This document shows positions 55,715 to 63,022 of a stretch of DNA of 64,000 nucleotides, piece by piece. The translations under genes and the position numbers were made by a program. The DNA comes from Sulfuricurvum sp. (GTDB taxonomy: Bacteria > Campylobacterota > Campylobacteria > Campylobacterales > Sulfurimonadaceae): contig NZ_JAQTNN010000002.1 of assembly GCF_028713855.1 (NCBI RefSeq), positions 186,001 through 250,000 on the forward strand, written 5' to 3'. How positions within the stretch are numbered: position 1 is the stretch's first letter; each line of letters begins with the position of its first letter. The notes beneath the pieces were generated by a model. The model was not told the origin of the DNA, made no database searches, and worked only from the letters and a program-made list of their open reading frames with translations.

Positions 55715-57037
55715 ATGAAAAACCTCCTCTTAAGCTCGTGCGCTGCACTGGTCCTTACGTCCAATCTCTCAGCGGATGAGATCACTGATCTCAAAGCCCA
55801 ACTCAAAGCCCTTACAGAGCGTTTAGAGTCCATTGAAACAAGTACGAAAAAACAGGCCGAACAAACGAATGCGCTGACTTCGGAACTTATCAATGTTCAA
55901 AATGCAACTTCATTTAGCACGGTTGATATGACAAAAACGGAAGCAGGGCTTGGTGCGGCAGCTTCCAAAATCTATTATTCCAAAACTCCTCTTTCAATTG
56001 GGGGATATGGTGAGATGTTTTATTCACACCAAACCCATGCAAATACAGATCAAACTGAAGTGTACAGATTTGTCCCCTACATCGGGTATAAATTTAGTGA
56101 TAACATTATTTTGAACTCTGAAATAGAATTTGAACATGGGGGACAAGAAGTCTCTGTGGAGCAACTCTATCTTGATTTTTTACTTGATCCTACTTTTAAT
56201 GTTCGTTTGGGACATCAAGTGGTCCCTATGGGTTTAATCAATCTGAATCATGAGCCGGTTTTATTTAATACCGTTGCACGTCCGGATGTTGAAAAATATC
56301 TTATCCCTTCAACGTGGCATGAAACAGGATTGACGGTCTATGGGAAAACAGAGAATTTTAATTATGCGGCCGGAGCGATTGTTGCGCTTGATATGAGTCT
56401 TGCTAATCATGATGGAGCTCCTGAAGCAGATAGCTTTGGAAAAAACTGGATTCGTGACGCACGACGCGGAGGAAATGAGTCCAACAGTGAAACCTCCAAT
56501 CTTGGTATAGTTGCACGGTTTGATTATACCGGTATTAACGGATTGCTCGTAGGAACAAGTCTATATACGGGTAAAGCAGGAGCTTCTACCAACGGTGAAG
56601 GAGAAGGAAGAATGACGATAGCTGATATACATGCTCAGTATCAATATGAAGGGTTCAAAATAAAAGGGCTTTATACCCAATCCCATCTCAGTAATGCTGC
56701 TGCATATCTCGGCGATCACCAAGGGGTCATTGCCACTGAACACCCAGAGTCAGCGCGTGGAGGTTATATCAATATGGAGTATAATGTTTTACCATTTTTT
56801 GCACAGGCGAGTACACGATTACCGATTTTCTTTCAGTATGAAAACTATAATCTCGCAACATCGCTTACCGATGGAACTTCGTTTGGAAATACAGAAAGCT
56901 TTACTTACGGTTTAAATTACTTCCCTCATGAGCAAGTCGTTTTAAAAGGGGAGTATACATTGCGGCATAATAAGAATGGTGTTAATACCAATGAAAATGA
57001 AGGAGTGTATTCCTTCGGATTAGGATTTATATTTTGA
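55715..57037 (+). CDS. Outer-membrane porin (phosphate-selective porin-like)
   Basis: 440 aa. Signal peptide about 1-20, a coiled-coil stretch 22-65 (LKAQLKALTERLESIE), then a beta-barrel ending in aromatic GLGFIF. YGEMFYSHQT, LNSEIEFEHGGQEVSVEQLYLDF and RLGHQVVPMGLINLNHEP resemble the OprO/P group. AAAGGA precedes the ATG. First gene of a four-gene operon behind Fur-like boxes, so it may serve iron or substrate entry. Transport specificity is unknown. Confidence 0.8.
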   Translation: MKNLLLSSCAALVLTSNLSADEITDLKAQLKALTERLESIETSTKKQAEQTNALTSELINVQNATSFSTVDMTKTEAGLGAAASKIYYSKTPLSIGGYGEMFYSHQTHANTDQTEVYRFVPYIGYKFSDNIILNSEIEFEHGGQEVSVEQLYLDFLLDPTFNVRLGHQVVPMGLINLNHEPVLFNTVARPDVEKYLIPSTWHETGLTVYGKTENFNYAAGAIVALDMSLANHDGAPEADSFGKNWIRDARRGGNESNSETSNLGIVARFDYTGINGLLVGTSLYTGKAGASTNGEGEGRMTIADIHAQYQYEGFKIKGLYTQSHLSNAAAYLGDHQGVIATEHPESARGGYINMEYNVLPFFAQASTRLPIFFQYENYNLATSLTDGTSFGNTESFTYGLNYFPHEQVVLKGEYTLRHNKNGVNTNENEGVYSFGLGFIF

Positions 57038-57549
57038 TTAAAATAACGCTCTTTGTAATCGCTCTTGCCACCCTCGGTTTCGCCCAAGTATTGGGCGATC
57101 CCACTGTTCTCACACAACGCACCTTTAGCGCCAAAAGTGTTGAGACCCAAAACATCATTTTAACCGATAGCCAGATGACACAGCTCTCACAGGCGTCTAT
57201 GCAAAAAATAGATACTAAACTTTACCGACTTTATCTCGCTAAAAATGGGGAAAAAACGATAGGGTATGGTGTATTGATGAATAAAAAAGTACGAACTAAA
57301 ACCGCTATTGCCCTCTATCTCATCGATCTTGGCGGTAAAATAAAATCGATTGAGATTGTTGCCTTTAATGAGCCTATCGAGTATCTTCCAAGTAAAACAT
57401 GGTTGGATGTCTTCGATAATAAAAGCAGTGCCAATACGCTCAAACTTAACCAGGATATCCCCACTACGACAGGGGCTACTTTATCCGCTCGTGCAATTAC
57501 AGATGGGGCACGCATAGCATTGGAATTATTAGAGATTGTAAAACCATGA
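57034..57549 (+). CDS. FMN-binding domain protein, likely ApbE substrate
   Basis: 171 aa. Signal peptide about 1-17 (ending GFAQ), then one FMN_bind domain of about 100 residues (DLGGKIKSIEIVAFNEP; TTTGATLSARAITDGAR). The motif T-G-A-T-L-S places the flavinylated residue at Thr149. It starts at a TTG overlapping the porin stop (TTGA), with AGGA 8 bases upstream, and the next gene overlaps by ATGA. It would be a periplasmic flavoprotein electron carrier. Confidence 0.85.
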   Translation: MIKITLFVIALATLGFAQVLGDPTVLTQRTFSAKSVETQNIILTDSQMTQLSQASMQKIDTKLYRLYLAKNGEKTIGYGVLMNKKVRTKTAIALYLIDLGGKIKSIEIVAFNEPIEYLPSKTWLDVFDNKSSANTLKLNQDIPTTTGATLSARAITDGARIALELLEIVKP

Positions 57550-58025
57550 AGTTTATTGCCTCAAAAAAGCTTTCCGATAATGTGACATTACGTGCTGTTA
57601 TCCTATGGATGTTAATCACTCTCATGCTCGCGATGGGGCTTAGTCTAAGTGCCAAAAGGATCGATTTCGGACTCACGCCCGATGCATGGATTGCTACCGT
57701 AATGGGGAGTGAAGCAGAATTCGTCGATCCTTTACTCTTTAGTGATTTGCTTCTTGGAATTCACACGGATCTTTTTGGGCTTATTATCACCTTTATCCTT
57801 ATAGCATCGCTTTATGTACGTACATCACGCACAACGTCGACGAAAATCACCCTTTTTGCGATTCTTCTCATTACATTGCTGAGCTATCCTCTTGGATTGC
57901 TCACGTCATCCGTTTTTGGTGCGATAGCTGTTGTCATCGGCTTGAGTTCTTTTATTCTTTTTCACAGTATTATTATTATGATGGCGATGGATCTACTCAT
58001 TGCACTCATTCGAAGACGCCTTTAG
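57546..58025 (+). CDS. Four-helix membrane protein of the flavin operon, unknown
   Basis: 159 aa. Four TM segments about 15-36, 68-90, 100-120 and 123-150. His73 lies at the start of TM2 and His140 within TM4, possible heme ligands. No family recognised. ATG overlaps the FMN-binding gene stop; the next gene follows without a gap. I infer a quinol- or heme-linked electron input to the flavoprotein, unproven. Confidence 0.55.
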   Translation: MKFIASKKLSDNVTLRAVILWMLITLMLAMGLSLSAKRIDFGLTPDAWIATVMGSEAEFVDPLLFSDLLLGIHTDLFGLIITFILIASLYVRTSRTTSTKITLFAILLITLLSYPLGLLTSSVFGAIAVVIGLSSFILFHSIIIMMAMDLLIALIRRRL

Positions 58026-58466
58026 ATGAATCAACGGCTACTTACTATTTTAGCATTAGGATTTGGCGCCCTTGTGATTCTCCAAACGGTTTTGGGCGGA
58101 TGGCTCTTTATTCATAATATTGGAATCTCTCCGCATGAGATAACAACTTATTATGCGGATAAATCGTTACACGGGTTACTTGAGGTACTTATGCCTCATA
58201 TTCTTTTTATTGGTATTGCCCTCATGGTCGTACTTCATTTTTTGGCATTTATTGAAGTAATGCCCCAAAATACTAGAACACGGTTCACTCATATTCTCTT
58301 CACTCTTTATTTTTTTGATCAACTGAGTGTATTACCTATTATGATGGGAGTTGAAATTTTTTCCATCCTAAAACTCATCTCATTTATAGGATTCGAGGTT
58401 ACCCTTGCATGGCTATGGATTTGGATGTTTAAAATAACGCTGGTGACACTCAGGGGAGGTGATTGA
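58026..58466 (+). CDS. Second four-helix membrane protein of the flavin operon, unknown
   Basis: 146 aa. Four hydrophobic segments (about 5-30, 52-78, 88-108, 115-140). Histidines at 30, 37, 49, 58, 71 and 89, of which 58 and 71 sit in the second helix (HGLLEVLMPHILFIG; VVLHFLAF). Its ATG abuts the previous stop. The 3' end overlaps the convergent deacetylase gene by 17 bp. Family not recognised; a b-type heme protein is plausible. Confidence 0.5.
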   Translation: MNQRLLTILALGFGALVILQTVLGGWLFIHNIGISPHEITTYYADKSLHGLLEVLMPHILFIGIALMVVLHFLAFIEVMPQNTRTRFTHILFTLYFFDQLSVLPIMMGVEIFSILKLISFIGFEVTLAWLWIWMFKITLVTLRGGD

Positions 58467-59190
58467 GATGCTCTTTGACATCGCTGAGACGGACGAAAGT
58501 GAACCCTTGTGTTTTGAGTTTGGCAAGCCCCTCTATGATCCCTTCACGTGTTCCGCTCTCAGGATGGTTCATATGAAAAATGAGAATATCTCCATTATGA
58601 GCACTTTCGATCTGCTGTGCTACTTTGGGTGCATTAAAGGTTGCCCCTGCATCCCCTAACACACTAAATCCTGCGATTTCAACTCCGTTTCTATGGGCAA
58701 TTTCAACGGCCTGTTCATCGTAGTAAGCGGTGCCGGAACGGAAAAAACGGGGGCGTTTACCGGTGAGCTTTTCGATCAAATCACCGTTACCGTTGATTTC
58801 ATGGGCAACCTCTTCGGCTGAAGCGGTCCCGGGGATATTGTAAATACTTTTACCGTTCACAGAGAGTGGGTGGTGTGCGGTACCGTGATTGGCGATCTCA
58901 AATAAAGGATTTGCCGCCAAACGTGCGAAGGCTTCAGGGTTGCTTTGAATCCATCTTGAGTTGATAAACAATGTTGCAGAAATGTTGTTTTCGCTCAGGT
59001 AATCGATGAGTCCCGCATCGTATCCAGAACTGCGAGCACTCCCCCCACACGCATCGAAGGTAAGGGCAAGCTCTTTTTTGTGTGTCTGAAAAGTTGTGAC
59101 GACACCGGTTACGTTTTCACCCCATTGTACAGGTTCATTTGCCATGCCGGAGAAAAAAAGAAGTGCGGATAGAACCAGTGGTTTAATCAT
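58450..59190 (-). CDS. Polysaccharide deacetylase (NodB family)
   Basis: 246 aa from the ATG at 59190, which overlaps the lipoprotein stop as ATGA. Signal peptide about 1-18. NodB motifs: LTFDACGG near residue 44 (metal Asp pair), NHGTAHHP near 102 (metal His), RSGTAYYDE near 146 and FHMNHPES near 207. It would remove acetyl groups from cell-wall or exported glycans. It is co-transcribed with a small lipoprotein. Confidence 0.88.
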   Translation of the reverse strand: MIKPLVLSALLFFSGMANEPVQWGENVTGVVTTFQTHKKELALTFDACGGSARSSGYDAGLIDYLSENNISATLFINSRWIQSNPEAFARLAANPLFEIANHGTAHHPLSVNGKSIYNIPGTASAEEVAHEINGNGDLIEKLTGKRPRFFRSGTAYYDEQAVEIAHRNGVEIAGFSVLGDAGATFNAPKVAQQIESAHNGDILIFHMNHPESGTREGIIEGLAKLKTQGFTFVRLSDVKEHLNHLP

Positions 59191-59342
59191 TCGGTTTTTT
59201 CTTTGACGTATCCGGCACCTTGATTTACTTTTCCCTTGGTCCAATCGACTGAGTTGGATGTATCTTCTTTAATGCCGCTCCATGTTGCGGCACAGCCTGA
59301 GAAAAAAACTAAAGTTAGTGTAAGAGAGAGTAGGAATTTCAT
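59187..59342 (-). CDS. Small entericidin-like lipoprotein
   Basis: Translating the minus strand from the ATG at 59342 gives 51 aa: a hydrophobic leader with lipobox FSGC (Cys near residue 17) and a short polar tail ending VKEKTE. AGAGG lies 7 bases before the ATG. It overlaps the deacetylase start by 4 bp. Resembles entericidin-type peptides, but a toxin role is not shown. Confidence 0.75.
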   Translation of the reverse strand: MKFLLSLTLTLVFFSGCAATWSGIKEDTSNSVDWTKGKVNQGAGYVKEKTE

Positions 59343-59398
59343 GAGATTACCTCTTATTTTATAAAATGAGAAAATTGTAACTAAGAAATGTTAACAAG

Positions 59399-60079
59399 TT
59401 ACAGATCTATTTTATAGCCTATGCCGTTTACATTGGAAATAATGTGGGGGTATGCTTTTTTACGAATTCCTCGTACAAGGGTTCTCAACGCATCCATACT
59501 CATCAAGGTGTCTTGCCAAACGTGGGTTTCAATAACCTCATAGGGGATGATAAGGCGCTTTTTGCTTAACAATATTTCAACTAATAGATACTCTTTTTTA
59601 GAGAGTTGAATGGTTGAATTGTCGGGATGGTTAATGGTTTTATTGATCGGGTCGTAACTGAACCCGTCATGTAAAGTGGTGTAGGCTGATGAATGACAAT
59701 GGAGAAGTTTTTTTACTCCGACTGAGATCGCATCGAGCAGATCGCTATGATCGAACGGTTTTTTTAAACAACGGGTAGTATTGAGATTGATAGCATCCAT
59801 TAAAATTTCTTGAGTTGTATAGGCTGTTGTAATGATGACAGGTGTTAGTACATCTTTTTGCCGGAGACAACGGATAAATTCCAACCCATTTTCATTGGAT
59901 AGTTGCAGATCGACCAAAATGAGGTCAACTTTTTGCGTTCGAAAGAGATCGCAAGCTTTTGTGGAATTATCGGTTTCTAAAACTTTTAAACCGTTTTTAC
60001 GTATCAACAGGGCATTGTTTTCCCGAATTCTAGAATCACTTTCGATATAGAGGAGCGTGAAATTGGCAGCTTTAAACAT
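59399..60079 (-). CDS. OmpR-like response regulator
   Basis: 226 aa. Receiver about 8-120 with phospho-Asp in LILVDLQLS near residue 57, Lys in LKKPF near 105, and a winged-helix DNA-binding domain about 130-225 (ALRTLVRGIRKK). It shares one base with the upstream diguanylate cyclase gene (TAATG). No histidine kinase gene is adjacent. Confidence 0.88.
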   Translation of the reverse strand: MFKAANFTLLYIESDSRIRENNALLIRKNGLKVLETDNSTKACDLFRTQKVDLILVDLQLSNENGLEFIRCLRQKDVLTPVIITTAYTTQEILMDAINLNTTRCLKKPFDHSDLLDAISVGVKKLLHCHSSAYTTLHDGFSYDPINKTINHPDNSTIQLSKKEYLLVEILLSKKRLIIPYEVIETHVWQDTLMSMDALRTLVRGIRKKAYPHIISNVNGIGYKIDL

Positions 60080-60963
60080 TAATCTTCTTCACCATCATTA
60101 GTATAAGCTAGCACTGTTTGATTTCTTCCTTGATTTTTAGCTTTATACATAGCTCTATCGGCATCTTTGATGGTTTCATCTATGCTTTTTGACGGATGAT
60201 ATTGGCTAATGCCGATACTGAGAGTTACAGGCTCAGTAAGACCGAAATCATGGTTCTGTACAAGGTTACGGAGTTTTTCTGCAATAGTGTATCCTATAGT
60301 TAAATCGGCTTTGGATAGAACAATGATAAATTCTTCTCCACCCCATCGGCAGAACAGGTCGCTTTTGCGGAGGGCATCGCGAGTCAGTGCCGAAAATTCA
60401 ATCAATACACGATCCCCTTCCAAATGCCCATATCGATCATTAATGATTTTGAAATGGTCTATATCAATAAAAATAACGGTAAAGGTATTTTTACTGCGAT
60501 ATGCTTCTTCTACCTCGTGGCAAAGGAGTAGATTAAACTTGGATCGATTATAAATCCCTGTCAGCGAATCCATCGAGGCCTGCCGCAGCAGCTCTTTTTG
60601 TTCTGTAATATTCGTATAAATACCTAAGTATCCTAATATGCTATTGTTCCCTATCAGAGGTTCAATACATATCTTACTCCAATATACTTTACCGCATTTA
60701 CTTTGATTTTTTATTTCACCGCACCACGATTTGCCTTTGGTAATTGTGTCCCATAAATTTGCAAACATCTCTTTTGGGGTGTCGGGATGGCGAATAATTT
60801 GATGATTTACACCGAGCAGTTCATTTCTGGTATAACCAGAAAGTATTTCAAAGCCCTTGCTGGCATCGATAATAATACCATTTCCATCAGTCGTAATGGA
60901 GACTAAATTGCGATCGAGTATTTCTGATTTAAGTTCTTCAATATGTGCGGAGTAATTGACCAA
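60079..60963 (-). CDS. PAS-GGDEF diguanylate cyclase
   Basis: 294 aa, soluble. PAS about 15-125 (SKGFEILSGYTRNELLGVNH) and GGDEF about 130-290 with RWGGEEFIIVLS. TTG start at 60963 with AAGGAG 7 bases upstream. Coupled to the response regulator, so c-di-GMP output may feed or follow that pathway. Confidence 0.88.
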   Translation of the reverse strand: MVNYSAHIEELKSEILDRNLVSITTDGNGIIIDASKGFEILSGYTRNELLGVNHQIIRHPDTPKEMFANLWDTITKGKSWCGEIKNQSKCGKVYWSKICIEPLIGNNSILGYLGIYTNITEQKELLRQASMDSLTGIYNRSKFNLLLCHEVEEAYRSKNTFTVIFIDIDHFKIINDRYGHLEGDRVLIEFSALTRDALRKSDLFCRWGGEEFIIVLSKADLTIGYTIAEKLRNLVQNHDFGLTEPVTLSIGISQYHPSKSIDETIKDADRAMYKAKNQGRNQTVLAYTNDGEED

Positions 60964-61107
60964 ATATATCTCCTTTTAGAGATTATTGTAACCACAGATA
61001 ATGAGATTTTAATGACGTTTTTGTTTTTCTGTACAACATGAAAAAAATAGCGTGCTAAAGTGATAAAAAGTTGGTGATTGGAGAGGTAAAAAATAGGGAT
61101 TTAAAAG

Positions 61108-61182
61108 TGGTGACCCCAACGAGATTCGAACTCGTATGGCCAGAATGAAAATCTGGAATCCTAACCATTAGATGATGGGGCC
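61108..61182 (-). tRNA. tRNA-Glu (TTC)
   Basis: 75-base cloverleaf on the minus strand; acceptor GGCCCCA/TGGGGTC, anticodon loop TTTTCAT in stem CCAGA/TCTGG, T arm GAGTTCGAATCTC, CCA encoded. Downstream of tRNA-Lys. Confidence 0.96.
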
Positions 61183-61203
61183 ACATAAATGTGGTTGAAA
61201 AAG

Positions 61204-61279
61204 TGGTGTCCCGTGATGGATTCGAACCATCGACCCCTTCATTAAAAGTGAAATGCTCTACCAGCTGAGCTAACGGGAC
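61204..61279 (-). tRNA. tRNA-Lys (TTT)
   Basis: 76-base cloverleaf on the minus strand; acceptor GTCCCGT/ACGGGAC, anticodon loop CTTTTAA in stem TTTCA/TGAAG, T arm GATGGTTCGAATCCATC, CCA encoded. 21 bases before tRNA-Glu in one transcript. Confidence 0.96.
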
Positions 61280-61321
61280 GTAAATAACAATAAACTGTTC
61301 CAGCACAATTTATGGACGGGA

Positions 61322-61350
61322 ATTATAGCGGTTGTAACCTTTTTTGTCAA
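61322..61350 (-). promoter_or_regulatory. Consensus sigma-70 promoter for tRNA-Lys/tRNA-Glu
   Basis: Minus strand: TTGACA (61350-61345), 17-base spacer, TATAAT (61327-61322). Transcription begins about 35 bases before tRNA-Lys. Confidence 0.85.
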
Positions 61351-61384
61351 TAGATTTTAGACAAAAAGGGGACAAATGATGAAA

Positions 61385-62626
61385 TTAGAAGAGATAATCG
61401 GCAATAATGCGGACATTGTTCTCATCATAGGCTTTAGTTTTGAACATTATTGTGCTCTCAGGGTCATAATTGATATGGGCTAAACGGGTGCGCAGACGAA
61501 ATTCTTTGCGCGGTTGATAGGTCGCATCGAGATTATATTCGTCCGAATCGGGACGTGGATTTTGGGTGAGTGATGCAGGGTTGGATTGGACACTATCGCT
61601 TTGATCGATTTTCATGTATTTGGCGGAAATCTCGAACGTGGAGGCGGGGCGGTAGGTAAGGACAGTGCCGTAGGCTTCTGCTCCGGCATTTTCGCTCTCT
61701 CCGTCGATCTGTAGATCGGTATAGGTTATAAAGGCTCCCCATCCCATCTTCTCATACCGTCCCCCTGTTCCCAATAGGCTCTGATCGCCGATAAGGGTAT
61801 ACAGAGCACTTAGGCTCCATTCTCCCTTCGTGAGTGTCCCGCGTAGTCCTAGCAGATAGGTATCGACCTCTCCTGCGGCATGATCTCCGACACTCCGTTC
61901 GTTTAAATATTGCAATGCACCCGAGAAAGCTGTCCCCTCAGCGGATTTCCAAATTTCATTATTGATAACCTGCAGATACGGGGCATTCATCACATCCCGT
62001 ACATAGGTGTCGTACAGTTCGACTTTCCATGCAGGAGTAGGAGAATAAATCACTCCAAGTACGGCGATATCACGGTCGATCCCAAGCGAGTAGGTTGGAG
62101 AGACAAAGGTGTCGGAGCCTTTGTATTTCCATCCGGTGATATAGGCGGCTTTGAACGTCGTATAGCTCAAAGATCGGTTTTCGATACTGAGCGCTTCGAA
62201 ACTGTTCGGGAGCATCCGGTTGTAGTAATCGTTTGCGAGAGGAAGATCCAGGCGCTGACGACCGTATTTGAGGGAGGTATCGTGTCCCGTGTACTGAAGA
62301 TAGGCTTCGCCGAGGGTATTGATGGAACTGCCATCGAGATTAAGATTATGGGTTTGTCCCGATTCGGGCATGTGGGTGAGTGAGGTAATGCCATTACTTG
62401 AAAAGAGTGAAACATCGCCGCTGAATCCAGCGTAAGGCGCCGTTTTGTAACTCAAAATCCCTCCGACGGTGAGGGCGGTACGGTCAATCCGCAGTTCGCG
62501 GTCACCGTCGTACCAAAAAGCGCGGAGATTACCGCTCACTTTTCCTTCGGTGAAAATATCCTCAAGACTCTGTGCCGATCCTGAAACACTAAAGAGCAGC
62601 GATAATAGAAGTGAGCGTTTAATCAT
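61385..62626 (-). CDS. OprD-like outer-membrane porin
   Basis: 413 aa. Signal peptide about 1-19 (ending SGSAQS), then a beta-barrel with LRAFWYDGDRELRIDR, LKYGRQRLDLPLANDYYNRM and a C-terminal aromatic IIADYLF. It fits the OprD family. It follows a thioredoxin-like gene by 3 bases in the dsbD operon. Substrate unknown. Confidence 0.82.
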   Translation of the reverse strand: MIKRSLLLSLLFSVSGSAQSLEDIFTEGKVSGNLRAFWYDGDRELRIDRTALTVGGILSYKTAPYAGFSGDVSLFSSNGITSLTHMPESGQTHNLNLDGSSINTLGEAYLQYTGHDTSLKYGRQRLDLPLANDYYNRMLPNSFEALSIENRSLSYTTFKAAYITGWKYKGSDTFVSPTYSLGIDRDIAVLGVIYSPTPAWKVELYDTYVRDVMNAPYLQVINNEIWKSAEGTAFSGALQYLNERSVGDHAAGEVDTYLLGLRGTLTKGEWSLSALYTLIGDQSLLGTGGRYEKMGWGAFITYTDLQIDGESENAGAEAYGTVLTYRPASTFEISAKYMKIDQSDSVQSNPASLTQNPRPDSDEYNLDATYQPRKEFRLRTRLAHINYDPESTIMFKTKAYDENNVRIIADYLF

Positions 62627-62629
62627 TCG

Positions 62630-63022
62630 TTATTGACCCTGCTTTACTTCTTTGAGTTTTTGCAAGAACCCTTCGGGTGTGGCACCGCCCACCATCATCC
62701 GTCCGATTGGTTTGCCATCAGAGGTTAAGAAATAATAGGTAGGAGTGCCGAAAACCGTATAACCGTATTTGTCAGGGTGTTCTATGATATCGACTTCGAT
62801 GGGGATGAAAAAAGTTTTGATGTATTCGGAGACGTCATCGTTTTCGTATACGGTTTTTTTCATGTAGTTACACATTTTGCACGTTTTGCTCGAAAACATC
62901 AGCATCACGACTTTATGCTCTTTTTTGGCTTTTGCCAATCCTTGCTCATAGGAAGGTGCCCAATCGAGTTCGGCGAAGAGCGAACTGCCGATCAGTAAGA
63001 GAGCTAAGAAGATTTTTTTCAT
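62630..63022 (-). CDS. Periplasmic thioredoxin-like protein
   Basis: 130 aa. Signal peptide about 1-17 (ending LFAELD), thioredoxin fold with SSKTCKMCNYMKK (CxxC) near residue 46 and FGTPTYYFLTSDG with the cis-Pro. Start overlaps the dsbD stop (ATGA). Likely receives electrons from DsbD. Confidence 0.88.
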   Translation of the reverse strand: MKKIFLALLLIGSSLFAELDWAPSYEQGLAKAKKEHKVVMLMFSSKTCKMCNYMKKTVYENDDVSEYIKTFFIPIEVDIIEHPDKYGYTVFGTPTYYFLTSDGKPIGRMMVGGATPEGFLQKLKEVKQGQ

